This document shows, in pieces, positions 33,221 through 41,409 of a stretch of 64,000 nucleotides of DNA. This stretch comes from Methanoregulaceae archaeon UBA467 (GTDB lineage Archaea; Halobacteriota; Methanomicrobia; Methanomicrobiales; Methanospirillaceae), in NCBI GenBank assembly GCA_002503825.1, contig DASP01000016.1, positions 68,303 to 132,302 of the forward strand, read 5' to 3'. The notes beneath the pieces are model-generated. The model was not told where the DNA came from. It was given only the letters and a program-made list of their open reading frames with translations, and ran no database searches. Position 1 is the stretch's first letter. Each line of letters opens with the position of its first letter. The position numbers were made by a program, and so were the translations under genes.

Positions 33221-34951
33221 ACCCTACATTTCGCGGGTCGGCCTCACAAAATAATATTTTTCGAATGATGGCCCCATAAGTTCAAGAATGTGAGTTACTT
33301 CCTCGTCCAGATTCACAATAAACCGTTGTATATGTGAGTTCAAAGCCACCGTGACTTCAGCCGGTCTCATAAACAGAGTAAAGATCCATTTCATAGTCGG
33401 GTTCTGAATCGGCTTTTTCAACTGGTTATTCACCGTCGTCCCGGTTTCTTTGAGTCTGGATCGTAGATACCACTCAGCTATTGCATACACAAACAAGCAG
33501 AGCACCATAATCATGGATAGAGCCTCAATTCTGCTCTCTTTCTTCAGAAACACCTCAGCAACTCTGAATGATTTATCCTTTAGAAACCTGAATCCCCGTT
33601 CAACGGATTGCTGTCCTTTGTAGTATTTCAGAATCGAATCCGCATCCAGATCGAGATCATTTGTTGTTAGGACAAACCTGCCAAGACGAGCTATTTCCCG
33701 CTCGATAACTTCTGGAATAATCTCGATCGGCGAATCTACGGAAAATACGGTGACAACAGAATCATCTTTTCCCGGACGACCCTTTTTGCCATTATTCTTC
33801 TTTGTTCGGGATAAGATTTGGATCTTATCAGCAGACAGATACGGGTAGTCATCGAACCATAATCGTGCTGCCATTTGTGCATCGGGTTCACACGCGAACT
33901 CCTTTGACCGTAACTTTTTCAGTGATTTTCGTGCTTTCTCAAGCCGTTTATCCAGATTTTTCGGGTATTTTTTCTCACTTGCCGCTCTCCTCTTCTCCGA
34001 ATGGACGAGAACCCATTTCTGCTCAATTCCAGCGTAGTTTACCAGCCGCTCATGAAACGAGTACCCCTCTTCTCCACCGTGAACCATCGGCACATCGGCA
34101 ACCAGGAGTGTCTTGACTTCATCGATGGTGGCGGGAGGGTGACTTATCCAGAAGGTATGTTGGCCAAGTGTCTGCAGGTTAGGACCGGTATAGAACGCGC
34201 TATCAGCAACGTAGTATGCCTTGTCTTCGAGATTGAGGTTCTGTTTCACTTTTTGAATAGTTTCGAGAAGGATTTTTTTGTCTGACTCATTGCCAGAATA
34301 GGGCTGGGTGAACAGGGGGATACCATGCTGGTTTGTCACCATGCTAAGTACAAACTGCTTGAGATCCCACCTGAGATCTTTATTGTGACCGTAGGTGATC
34401 TGGATGGTCTGGAAATCTTCATCTTCGTTGTCATAGTCGCCGTGGACACTGAAACTGGTAGTGTCAGCATGCAGAAGGTGAGTACCGAACTGGAATTTTT
34501 TCATGACGTTCATGACGATCCGGTTGAACAGATCAGTGGTGCCGTAATCGTAAATGCGGTCAAGGGTGCGAAGAAGAACATCATCATTCAGGTGTTCAGG
34601 TGTGACCCCGGGACCAAACAATTGTTCTGTCGATAGATTGGTGAAAAACCGGGAGAAGAAGTAGAGTCGGCGTTCGTTGAAACCAAGCCCGTTCAGGAGC
34701 ATTGCCGTGACAACCTTTGAGTGAGGGAGGATATGATCCCGGGTCTTGGGTAATGCTTCATCGATGACCGCTGATATGCCAAGTTCATCGATCATTCCGG
34801 CAACCAGCCCTAAATGCCCTATTTGCCGGGATGTGAAATCCTGTGACGTGAATTGAGGAAATTTCTCCACAAATGAAGTATCGCTGTACTAAGATATATT
34901 TCTAAGTATGGAATTTCCAGAAACCGTTATGGGCACGTGCGAAAGGTGGGT
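33221..34951. mobile_element. Insertion sequence, IS1634-type, intact transposase
   Basis: A single long transposase gene bounded by imperfect inverted ends: ACCCTACATTTCGC at 33221-33234, and GCGAAAGGTGGGT at 34939-34951, whose complement reads ACCCACCTTTCGC. The transposase stop lies inside the left end, as is common. I see no clear target duplication (flanks CTTTT / TTTAC share only TTT). Ends are estimated by eye. The insertion sits between the CMD-like gene and a non-coding stretch and breaks no visible gene. Confidence 0.75.
33224..34870 (-). CDS. IS1634-family transposase
   Basis: 548 aa. DDE transposase: first Asp in LLHADTTSFSVHGDYD (about residue 150), second in KAYYVADSAFYTG (about 240), glutamate in KGQQSVERGFRFLKDKSFRV (about 460). 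N-terminal GAGMIDELGISAVIDEAL-like and SKVVTAMLLNGLGF segments are usual in this family. The gene is uninterrupted, so the element may be active. Unlike the decayed copy at 18.5 kb, it has a long linker (about 330-430) rich in Lys. Confidence 0.93.
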   Translation of the reverse strand: MEKFPQFTSQDFTSRQIGHLGLVAGMIDELGISAVIDEALPKTRDHILPHSKVVTAMLLNGLGFNERRLYFFSRFFTNLSTEQLFGPGVTPEHLNDDVLLRTLDRIYDYGTTDLFNRIVMNVMKKFQFGTHLLHADTTSFSVHGDYDNEDEDFQTIQITYGHNKDLRWDLKQFVLSMVTNQHGIPLFTQPYSGNESDKKILLETIQKVKQNLNLEDKAYYVADSAFYTGPNLQTLGQHTFWISHPPATIDEVKTLLVADVPMVHGGEEGYSFHERLVNYAGIEQKWVLVHSEKRRAASEKKYPKNLDKRLEKARKSLKKLRSKEFACEPDAQMAARLWFDDYPYLSADKIQILSRTKKNNGKKGRPGKDDSVVTVFSVDSPIEIIPEVIEREIARLGRFVLTTNDLDLDADSILKYYKGQQSVERGFRFLKDKSFRVAEVFLKKESRIEALSMIMVLCLFVYAIAEWYLRSRLKETGTTVNNQLKKPIQNPTMKWIFTLFMRPAEVTVALNSHIQRFIVNLDEEVTHILELMGPSFEKYYFVRPTREM

Positions 34952-35275
34952 TTTACTACCTTTCAGAAAATGTAATTTCATCAGATTCATCCGGGATAGT
35001 GATTCACGCCGCCGGCCCCGTGTCAACTCCTGGTAAACCGGTTTCAACAGGGGGGAGGGTGAAACCTGATTGGATGAAACAATCGTATCGCTGCATCAAT
35101 ACCTGATGCAGGTTACGAATATCGGGGACACCGGTCTACTCTGCCCACACACCCTGTCTCCGCAGACCTCCGGTCATTTTTCGTCATCCCGGGGCAGAGG
35201 AAAGGATACGGCCATCCCTTCCGGTGGACCGGATGCGTATTATTATCTTTCCCACACCCTTACAGTACTCTTCAG
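34952..35275. other. Intergenic stretch right of the insertion sequence
   Basis: 324 bp without a credible gene. It includes a GGGAGGGTGAAACC motif at about 35053-35066 that weakly resembles part of the dispersed element. Nothing else is recognised. Confidence 0.45.
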
Positions 35276-35836
35276 ATGAGCAGCACAAAAGCGGCGCTCC
35301 GGGAACGCATAAAGCATATCAGGGCTTCATTGTCACCCGGTGAGAGGCAGCGCCAGAGCAGCAGGATCCATGACCTGCTGCTCGGTGAGCTCGATGGCGA
35401 AAACCCTGTGATGATCTATGTCTCAAAACCGCCTGAAGTGATAACCACGGGAATTATTGACTCCCTTCTCAGACGGGGGACCGGGGTGGTGGTCCCGATT
35501 ATCCAGACCGCCGACTGCAGCCTGAGGCTCTCGTACCTTCGCGACCTTTCGGCACTTTCTGTCAGCACCTTCTCGGTACCGGAACCAATAGGAAATGAGA
35601 TCCCGGCATCCCCCGAATCCATCGGCGTCGTGGTGGTCCCGATGATCGCCTATGACCGGAGCGGTCACCGCCTCGGTTACGGGGCAGGTTATTATGACCG
35701 TTTTCTCTCCTCGTCCTGCAACATGAAAAAGATAGGAATCGCCTTCTCCTGCCAGGAAATTGATCATGTGCCGGCAGATGAAAACGATGTGCGGATGGAT
35801 GTCATCATCACCGAAGAGGGCGTCCTGAACGTCTGA
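35276..35836 (+). CDS. 5-formyltetrahydrofolate cyclo-ligase-type protein
   Basis: 186 aa. Family features: KAALRERIKHIRASLS at the N-terminus, VVVPMIAYDRSGHRLGYGAGYYDRFL (about 120-145, the nucleotide/active-site loop), and EIDHVPADENDVRMDVIITEE at the end. The enzyme converts 5-formyl-THF to methenyl-THF with ATP. In methanogens using tetrahydromethanopterin the substrate may be a related cofactor or the minor folate pool. It has no nearby partner and ends before the CDC48 promoter. Confidence 0.88.
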   Translation: MSSTKAALRERIKHIRASLSPGERQRQSSRIHDLLLGELDGENPVMIYVSKPPEVITTGIIDSLLRRGTGVVVPIIQTADCSLRLSYLRDLSALSVSTFSVPEPIGNEIPASPESIGVVVVPMIAYDRSGHRLGYGAGYYDRFLSSSCNMKKIGIAFSCQEIDHVPADENDVRMDVIITEEGVLNV

Positions 35837-35847
35837 TCCTTTTCCGT

Positions 35848-35860
35848 ATAGGTAACCTAT
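35848..35860. promoter_or_regulatory. Palindrome adjoining the TATA box of the CDC48-Hsp20 operon
   Basis: ATAGGT-A-ACCTAT, a perfect inverted repeat, runs into the TATATATAATAA tract (35859-35870) that is the likely TATA box for CDC48. Another ATAGGT half-site lies at about 35904-35909 just before the ATG (35914). The layout suits a repressor of a stress operon. Confidence 0.55.
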
Positions 35861-35913
35861 ATATATAATAACTCACTAACTAAAAGTAAACTCTGTTATC
35901 AGGATAGGTTATC

Positions 35914-38310
35914 ATGGCAAATAAAGATTACATGGAAGTTGTGGTCAAAGAGGCGGCAAGGGACGATGCCGGCCGGGGTATCGCGCGGCTCTCCATCGAG
36001 GTGATGCGTGCCCTTGACCTGGTCAGCGGAGACGTTGTAGAAATCGAGGGCAAAAAGAAGGCCACGGCTATTGTCTGGCCGGGATTTGCCCAGGATACCG
36101 GACATTTAATTCTCAGGATAGACGGTACCATCCGCAGCAATGCTGCAACGGGTGTTGACGAAAAAGTCAGGATCCGGAAAGTCGAGGTCGGGTACGCAAA
36201 GAAAGTCGTCATCCAGCCCACCCAACCCATCAGGCTGGTCGGGGGAGAACAGTACCTTGCCCGCGTGCTCAGGGGGAGGTCTGTCATGGAAGGCCAGACC
36301 GTCAGGGTCGATGTTATCGGAAACCCGATCACGCTCGTCATCTCAAAAGTGACCCCGAAGGGGATAGCCGTCGTGACCGACGAGACCGAGATCGAGTTGA
36401 AGGAGACCCCGTACAAACCGGAAGAGGGGGCCAAGAAAGAGATCTCCGATGTCCATTACGAGGATATCGGCGGTCTCGGGCGGGAGCTGGAGATGGTCAG
36501 GGAGATGATCGAACTGCCGCTCCGCCACCCCGAGATCTTCGAGCGCCTCGGGATAGAGCCGCCGAAGGGAGTTTTGCTCTACGGTCCGCCCGGGACGGGA
36601 AAAACCCTCATTGCAAAAGCGGTGGCAACCGAGGTTGACGCCCACTTCATCACTCTCTCGGGCCCTGAGATCATGAGCAAGTACTATGGTGAGAGCGAGG
36701 GGAAACTCCGCGAAGTCTTTGAAGAGGCGCAGGAGAACGCCCCCACCATCATCTTCATCGACGAGATCGACTCCATCGCCCCGAAACGCGAGGACACCAA
36801 GGGTGAAGTGGAACGCCGGGTTGTCGCCCAGCTCCTCTCCCTGATGGACGGCCTGAAAGGGCGGGGGCAGGTCATCGTCATCGCTGCGACCAATATACCG
36901 GATGCCATCGACCCGGCGCTCCGGCGCGGCGGGCGGTTCGACCGCGAGATCGAGATCGGCATACCTGATAAAAACGGCAGGATGGAGATCTTCCAGGTCC
37001 ATACACGCGGTGTTCCTCTCGCAGACGACGTGGATATCGAAAAATTCGCGAATACCACGCACGGGTTTGTCGGGGCTGATATCGCGCTCCTTGTAAAGGA
37101 AGCTGCGATGCATGCCCTCCGGAAGGTCATACCGATGATCGAGATCGACAAGGAGATCCCGGCAGAAATGCTGGACCGGCTGCGGGTGACGAACGGGGAC
37201 TTTGACGAGGCCCGGAAGCACGTCGAGCCGAGCGCCATGCGGGAAGTCCTTGTTGAAGTCCCGGATATCTCGTGGCAGGATGTCGGGGGCCTGGAAGATG
37301 TCAAAAAGGAACTTCAGGAGGCAGTCGAGTGGCCCCTGAAGTACCCGACGGTATTCCAGAAACTCAATACCAAGCCGCCAAAGGGGATCCTCCTCTTTGG
37401 TCCGCCCGGGACGGGAAAGACCCTGCTCGCAAAGGCAGTGGCAAACGAGAGCGAATGCAATTTCATCTCGGTAAAAGGCCCTGAACTGCTCTCGAAATGG
37501 GTAGGAGAGTCTGAAAAGGGAGTGCGCGAGATCTTCAGAAAAGCGCGGCAGGCATCGCCGTCCATCATCTTCTTCGACGAGGTCGATGCACTCGTACCGC
37601 GGAGAGGCTCCTACACGGGGTCATCCCACGTCACCGAGAGCGTGGTCTCGCAGATCCTGACCGAACTCGACGGCCTGGAAGAGCTGAAGAACGTTACCGT
37701 CGTCGCGGCAACCAACCGTCCGGACATGCTCGACCCGGCACTTATGCGGCCGGGGCGTATAGAGCGGCATATCTATGTCCCGCCACCGGATGCAGAGAGC
37801 CGAAAGAAGATATTCGACGTCTACCTCAAAGGCGAGGAGACGCTGCTTGCAGGTGACGTCGACATCGCGGCCCTCGTGGCCGAGACCGGGAATTACGTCG
37901 GCGCCGACATCGAGGCGCTGGTCAGGGAGGCCAAGCTCGGGGCAATGCGTGAGTTCATCACGGCAATGGCAGGAAAGCCCGAGCAGGAGATGGCTGACGC
38001 GGTGATCAATGTCCGCCTCACCAGGAAGCATTTCGAGGATGCCAGGAAGAAAGTGAAGGGGTCCCTTGACCGCGACACGCTCGAGGCATCGGAACGGCAG
38101 TCATGGGAGATGCTCTATAACCAGGACCAGCGGACCATTCTCGAAAACGGGGTCAGTGCACTCAGGCGTGCAGAGTTGACGGGCGAGTCACAGGCAGGCA
38201 CGACTGCACTCCGGGAGGAGGTCTTCCGGAGGGCAAAGGACTGGAACAAGATAAAGCGGCTCACGCACGAGGTCGAACAGCAGCTGAAAGACCTGGTGCG
38301 GACCGGATAA
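35914..38310 (+). CDS. cdc48: CDC48/VAT-type AAA ATPase
   Basis: 798 aa. N domain about 1-185 (double-psi barrel start VKEAARDDAGRGIARL). D1 has Walker A GPPGTGKT near 224 and Walker B TIIFIDEIDSIAP; D2 has GPPGTGKT near 495 and SIIFFDEVDALVP. Arginine-finger regions (RRGGRFDREIEIG, RPGRIERHIYVP) are present in both. It unfolds proteins for the 20S proteasome. Its C-terminal ~70 residues are charged helices without an obvious HbYX tail. It is co-directional with hsp20, 15 bp downstream. Confidence 0.96.
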   Translation: MANKDYMEVVVKEAARDDAGRGIARLSIEVMRALDLVSGDVVEIEGKKKATAIVWPGFAQDTGHLILRIDGTIRSNAATGVDEKVRIRKVEVGYAKKVVIQPTQPIRLVGGEQYLARVLRGRSVMEGQTVRVDVIGNPITLVISKVTPKGIAVVTDETEIELKETPYKPEEGAKKEISDVHYEDIGGLGRELEMVREMIELPLRHPEIFERLGIEPPKGVLLYGPPGTGKTLIAKAVATEVDAHFITLSGPEIMSKYYGESEGKLREVFEEAQENAPTIIFIDEIDSIAPKREDTKGEVERRVVAQLLSLMDGLKGRGQVIVIAATNIPDAIDPALRRGGRFDREIEIGIPDKNGRMEIFQVHTRGVPLADDVDIEKFANTTHGFVGADIALLVKEAAMHALRKVIPMIEIDKEIPAEMLDRLRVTNGDFDEARKHVEPSAMREVLVEVPDISWQDVGGLEDVKKELQEAVEWPLKYPTVFQKLNTKPPKGILLFGPPGTGKTLLAKAVANESECNFISVKGPELLSKWVGESEKGVREIFRKARQASPSIIFFDEVDALVPRRGSYTGSSHVTESVVSQILTELDGLEELKNVTVVAATNRPDMLDPALMRPGRIERHIYVPPPDAESRKKIFDVYLKGEETLLAGDVDIAALVAETGNYVGADIEALVREAKLGAMREFITAMAGKPEQEMADAVINVRLTRKHFEDARKKVKGSLDRDTLEASERQSWEMLYNQDQRTILENGVSALRRAELTGESQAGTTALREEVFRRAKDWNKIKRLTHEVEQQLKDLVRTG

Positions 38311-38325
38311 GGAGATACAAAAGGA

Positions 38326-38775
38326 ATGAGCGATTTCAAAGACGACAGCGGCAGGCGAATCGATGACCTTATCAGGCATATCATAGAACAGGCCGAAAAA
38401 GCGGACGGGAAACCGGTCTTCATCGGCATGAAGATCTTTATTCCCTCTTCAGGGAATTCCCGGGATGACCCTCCGATCATGCCGGTATCGGTACGGGGTG
38501 ATTCCACCGAACCGGAGATAGAGATCCACCGGGTCAGGGACCGCATCATGCTCGTGACCGAGCTTCCCGGCATTTCACCGGAAAACATCCAGGTCCTCTT
38601 CCGCGATGACCGGGTCTTTATCTGGGCAAAAGATGCCGGGCGCCAGTACCGGGCGAGTGCCGAGGTGCCTCCTGCAGAGAAGGAGAGTACTGAGATCTCG
38701 TTCAGGAACGGGGTGCTCGAGGTCAGGTACACTCCCGCAGACTGTTGTCCCGGTATGATCGAACGTACAGAATGA
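38326..38775 (+). CDS. Small heat-shock protein (Hsp20/alpha-crystallin)
   Basis: 149 aa. A variable N-terminal ~65 residues is followed by the alpha-crystallin domain (EIEIHRVRDRIMLVTELPGISPENIQV, about 65-92) ending in TEISFRNGVLEVRY, the conserved last strand motif (GVLEVR). The I-x-I tail is not seen. It acts as an ATP-independent holdase. Its position behind CDC48, sharing that operator, suggests a chaperone/unfoldase stress operon. Confidence 0.88.
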   Translation: MSDFKDDSGRRIDDLIRHIIEQAEKADGKPVFIGMKIFIPSSGNSRDDPPIMPVSVRGDSTEPEIEIHRVRDRIMLVTELPGISPENIQVLFRDDRVFIWAKDAGRQYRASAEVPPAEKESTEISFRNGVLEVRYTPADCCPGMIERTE

Positions 38776-38854
38776 GAACGGGGATCATTTCCCGTCCACG
38801 GGATACTCCCATATTTTTATTATTCTTTCGCCCATGTAATAATGAGTGATTTCT

Positions 38855-39952
38855 ATGCCTAAGACCACAATTTCTCTGATTAAAGCTGATGTGGGCAGTT
38901 TTCCGGGGCATTCCCGCACCCACCCGAAACTCCTCGAAAAGGCTGCACGCATGCTCAAGGAGCAGGAGGGCAGGCTCCTGATCGATTCGTTCGTGACCCA
39001 CTGCGGCGACGACCTCGAACTGATCATGACCCACACGAAGGGCGAAGACCATCCCGATATCCACAAGCTTGCATGGGACGTATTCATCGAATGCGCAAAA
39101 CTGGCAAAGGAGATGAAGCTCTATGGTGCAGGCCAGGACATCCTCTCTGACGCGTTCTCAGGGAACGTGAAGGGCATGGGCCCCGGTGTGGCAGAGATGG
39201 AGTTCGAGGAACGCGGGTCAGACCCGGTCCTGATGTTCATGGCCGACAAGACCGAGCCAGGTGCATGGAACTTTTATCTCTACAAGATATTCGCAGACCC
39301 GTTCAACACGCCGGGCCTTGTTATCGACCCGAGCATGCACGAAGGCTTCGTCTTCGAGGTGCATGACGTCATCGAGAAGCGTATGATCCGGTTCCGCACC
39401 CCTGAGGAGTCCTACAGCCTCCTCGCGTATATCGGTGCGCCTTCACGCTACCTGATCAAAGCGGTATGGAGAAAAGACGGGATCATTGCCGCCTCGACGA
39501 GCACCCAGCGCCTGAACATGATGGCCGGGCGGTATGTCGGCAAGGACGACCCGGTCATGATTGTGCGGGGACAGAGCGGGCTCCCGTCGGTGGGCGAAGT
39601 GATCGACCCGTTCACCATCCCGGTCATCGTCGCCGGCTGGATGAGGGGATCCCACCACGGGCCTTTCATGCCGGTCGGTCTGCCCGACGCAAACTGCACC
39701 CGGTTCGACGGCCCGCCCCGTGTCATCTGTCTCGGGTTCCAGATCTGCAACGGAAAGCTTATCGGACCTGCCGACATGTTTGACGACCCCGCGTTCAACC
39801 GGGTCCGCGACAGGTGCAACGAGATCGCCGATATGCTCAGGGCACACGGTCCGTTTGAGCCCCACCGCCTCTCCCTTGACGAGATGGAATACACGACGCT
39901 TCCTGCCGTGGAAAAAACACTCAAGGATCGCTGGGAACCGATACCAGAATAA
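38855..39952 (+). CDS. fbp: Bifunctional fructose-1,6-bisphosphate aldolase/phosphatase
   Basis: 365 aa from ATG 38855 (the GTG at 38846 is less likely). Type V FBPase: TTISLIKADVGSFPGHSR at the N-terminus with the first metal ligands, VTHCGDDLELIMTH near 49, GPGVAEMEFEERGSDP near 110, FTIPVIVAGWMRGSHHGP near 256, and the RFDGPPR loop near 287. The enzyme condenses triose phosphates and removes phosphate, driving gluconeogenesis in archaea. A monocistronic layout is likely. Confidence 0.95.
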   Translation: MPKTTISLIKADVGSFPGHSRTHPKLLEKAARMLKEQEGRLLIDSFVTHCGDDLELIMTHTKGEDHPDIHKLAWDVFIECAKLAKEMKLYGAGQDILSDAFSGNVKGMGPGVAEMEFEERGSDPVLMFMADKTEPGAWNFYLYKIFADPFNTPGLVIDPSMHEGFVFEVHDVIEKRMIRFRTPEESYSLLAYIGAPSRYLIKAVWRKDGIIAASTSTQRLNMMAGRYVGKDDPVMIVRGQSGLPSVGEVIDPFTIPVIVAGWMRGSHHGPFMPVGLPDANCTRFDGPPRVICLGFQICNGKLIGPADMFDDPAFNRVRDRCNEIADMLRAHGPFEPHRLSLDEMEYTTLPAVEKTLKDRWEPIPE

Positions 39953-40041
39953 CTTTTTTTCTTTATCCGGATATCCCGTCATGTGAGCCGGCGGATGTCT
40001 TTAAGCAAACTTTAATTATCTCAGCTCCCAAATTAAGGCAG

Positions 40042-40278
40042 ATGGTCAACGGAATCGTTTTGCCGATCAAAAAAGTATTTTCTCTTGTTGATTCTAAAAT
40101 TACCGTCGAAATAAAGGACGATATGAGGAAACTTCAGGGTCGACTGGTTGCGGTGGATGAATATTTAAACCTCCATATGGAAGAAACCATTGAGCTGGTT
40201 GATAACCAGCGCGGGAGAAGTCTGGGGACCGTGGTTATCAGGGGAAACAACATTCTCTCAATTTCACCGAGTATCTGA
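40042..40278 (+). CDS. LSm (Sm-like archaeal) RNA-binding protein
   Basis: 78 aa. Sm1 motif TVEIKDDMRKLQGRLVAVDEYLNLHME (about 20-46) and Sm2 motif GTVVIRGNNILSISP (about 61-75), the standard two-part Sm fold. It forms heptameric rings that bind U-rich RNA. It is followed after four bases by the winged-helix gene, which is a conserved pairing in methanogens. Confidence 0.94.
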   Translation: MVNGIVLPIKKVFSLVDSKITVEIKDDMRKLQGRLVAVDEYLNLHMEETIELVDNQRGRSLGTVVIRGNNILSISPSI

Positions 40279-40282
40279 GGCT

Positions 40283-40621
40283 ATGACTTCTGTGGAAGAG
40301 GCACTGCGGGTAATTCAGTCAAAGCCGGAGGGGGTCCTGCAGAGTGAGCTCTGGAAGATCCTCAATGTCGACAGCCGGAAGTGCTCGCGCATTGTCAAGA
40401 AACTGATCGATACCGGCCTTATCGAGCGTGCAGAGTTCAGAAAAGAAGGGATCAAGACATTTGTACTGAGAGCGAAGAAACGCCCGGTCGATCCCTGCCA
40501 GATCATGGCCGGAGAGGAGCTTATTCCCTGTGTCGGCTGTGATCTTGAGTGCAACGTTATTGAGTGCCACCGCCTGCTCGACTGGATGTATCAGCTCGCG
40601 ATCTGCGAGGTTGAAGAGTAG
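40283..40621 (+). CDS. Winged-helix protein with C-terminal cysteine cluster
   Basis: 112 aa from ATG 40283. The winged helix spans about residues 1-70 (EGVLQSELWKILNVDSRKCSRIVKKLIDTGLIERAEFRKEGIKTFVL). A tail of closely spaced cysteines follows: DPCQIMAGEELIPCVGCDLECNVIECHRL (about 78-106). The spacing C-x2-C-x3-C-x4-C could bind zinc or a 4Fe-4S cluster. A cysteine cluster after a winged helix resembles RPC34/Rpc6-type polymerase III subunits, but the match is only in architecture. It is coupled to LSm. Confidence 0.78.
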   Translation: MTSVEEALRVIQSKPEGVLQSELWKILNVDSRKCSRIVKKLIDTGLIERAEFRKEGIKTFVLRAKKRPVDPCQIMAGEELIPCVGCDLECNVIECHRLLDWMYQLAICEVEE

Positions 40622-40643
40622 AGTCAGGCAGGCTGCCGGTTCA

Positions 40644-40655
40644 TTTTTTTTTTTT
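40644..40655 (+). terminator. T12 tract after the LSm operon
   Basis: Twelve consecutive T about 20 bases behind the stop at 40621. It fits archaeal poly-T termination of the LSm/winged-helix transcript. Confidence 0.6.
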
Positions 40656-41006
40656 GCCGGACCATTCATCATTCCGGTTTTTTATTCTTTCCCGGGATCT
40701 GCTCATATATTCATTTTCTAAAAGGGCATACAGGGCTCTTATCCCTGCATTGCCACGAGGGTTCACGTATCAGATCCGGTAAATACCGCTCGCGCAGCAG
40801 GCCGTTCTGATCCGGCCCCCGGTCTGAATATGTACCGCCTGACAAAGACTGCATGGAGGTCATGCGTCTCTTTTCCCCCCTGTACGTGGCTTCCTTGCAA
40901 TGGGATGGTTCCTGAACAGTTGTTGTCGCTCCACTTCCGGCTCCGTAGGTCTGGTGAGTTTATCAATTATTATAAAAATTCTATTTCTACACCTCTTATC
41001 GTCATA

Positions 41007-41021
41007 TTTAGTAATACTAAA
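41007..41021. promoter_or_regulatory. Palindrome TTTAGTA-A-TACTAAA
   Basis: Perfect 7+1+7 inverted repeat, about 390 bases upstream of the lipoprotein gene, in an AT-rich island that may include an independent promoter (TATTTATTAC nearby). Confidence 0.4.
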
Positions 41022-41332
41022 ATGAAAATATTTATTACTATTACTGTACTACGATCCTGTGCAGAACAGGTCCGGCCGGAGAGAAGCGATCTGCCCGGCC
41101 CATGATCACTGCAGCATTTCGATATCCCGGGGAGATCGAATACGCCACCAGATGACCCGCGCTGCACGAACCCTCCAAGTGCCATACCGGTACCACACAT
41201 GACCGTATACCGGTTGTTCTCCTGAATAACCGGAAACTCACTTTTAAATTTTTTTCTCAGGGGCCGCGTCATTGCCGGTGGCCCTGTTGACGGTCCGCAC
41301 TCCTCCGGCATGCCGGTTTTAAAATTATCAGT

Positions 41333-41349
41333 TTAATAATAATTATTAA
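41333..41349. promoter_or_regulatory. Palindrome TTAATAAT-A-ATTATTAA directly upstream of a TATA box
   Basis: Perfect 8+1+8 inverted repeat ending seven bases before TTATAAAG (41356-41363), the best TATA candidate for the ABC operon (ATG 41410). It could be the site of a metal-dependent repressor such as a DtxR/MntR-type protein. Low complexity AT sequence makes chance palindromes more likely. Confidence 0.45.
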
Positions 41350-41409
41350 TATAAATTATAAAGTATTGCATATTTCGTTTGCAATTTTAATTAAATATTA
41401 CTATATAAT

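Larger units (their letters stand above)
40656..41406. other. Long intergenic/promoter region before the iron-type ABC operon
   Basis: About 750 bp without a credible gene. It becomes very AT-rich toward the right and holds two perfect palindromes (41007-41021, 41333-41349) and a TATA-like box (41356-41363). The left half is ordinary in composition and shows nothing recognisable. Confidence 0.55.

Noticed and set aside
33215..34956. Target-site duplication of the IS1634-type element
   Set aside because: Only three to four T residues are shared by the flanks (CTTTT and TTTAC), too little to call.
34980..35080. Third copy of the structured dispersed element
   Set aside because: Only a short GGGAGGGTGAAACC block is shared; the stems and remaining blocks are not present.
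36343..37221. 292-codon minus-strand frame inside CDC48
   Set aside because: Shadow of the CDC48 coding strand; no family motifs.
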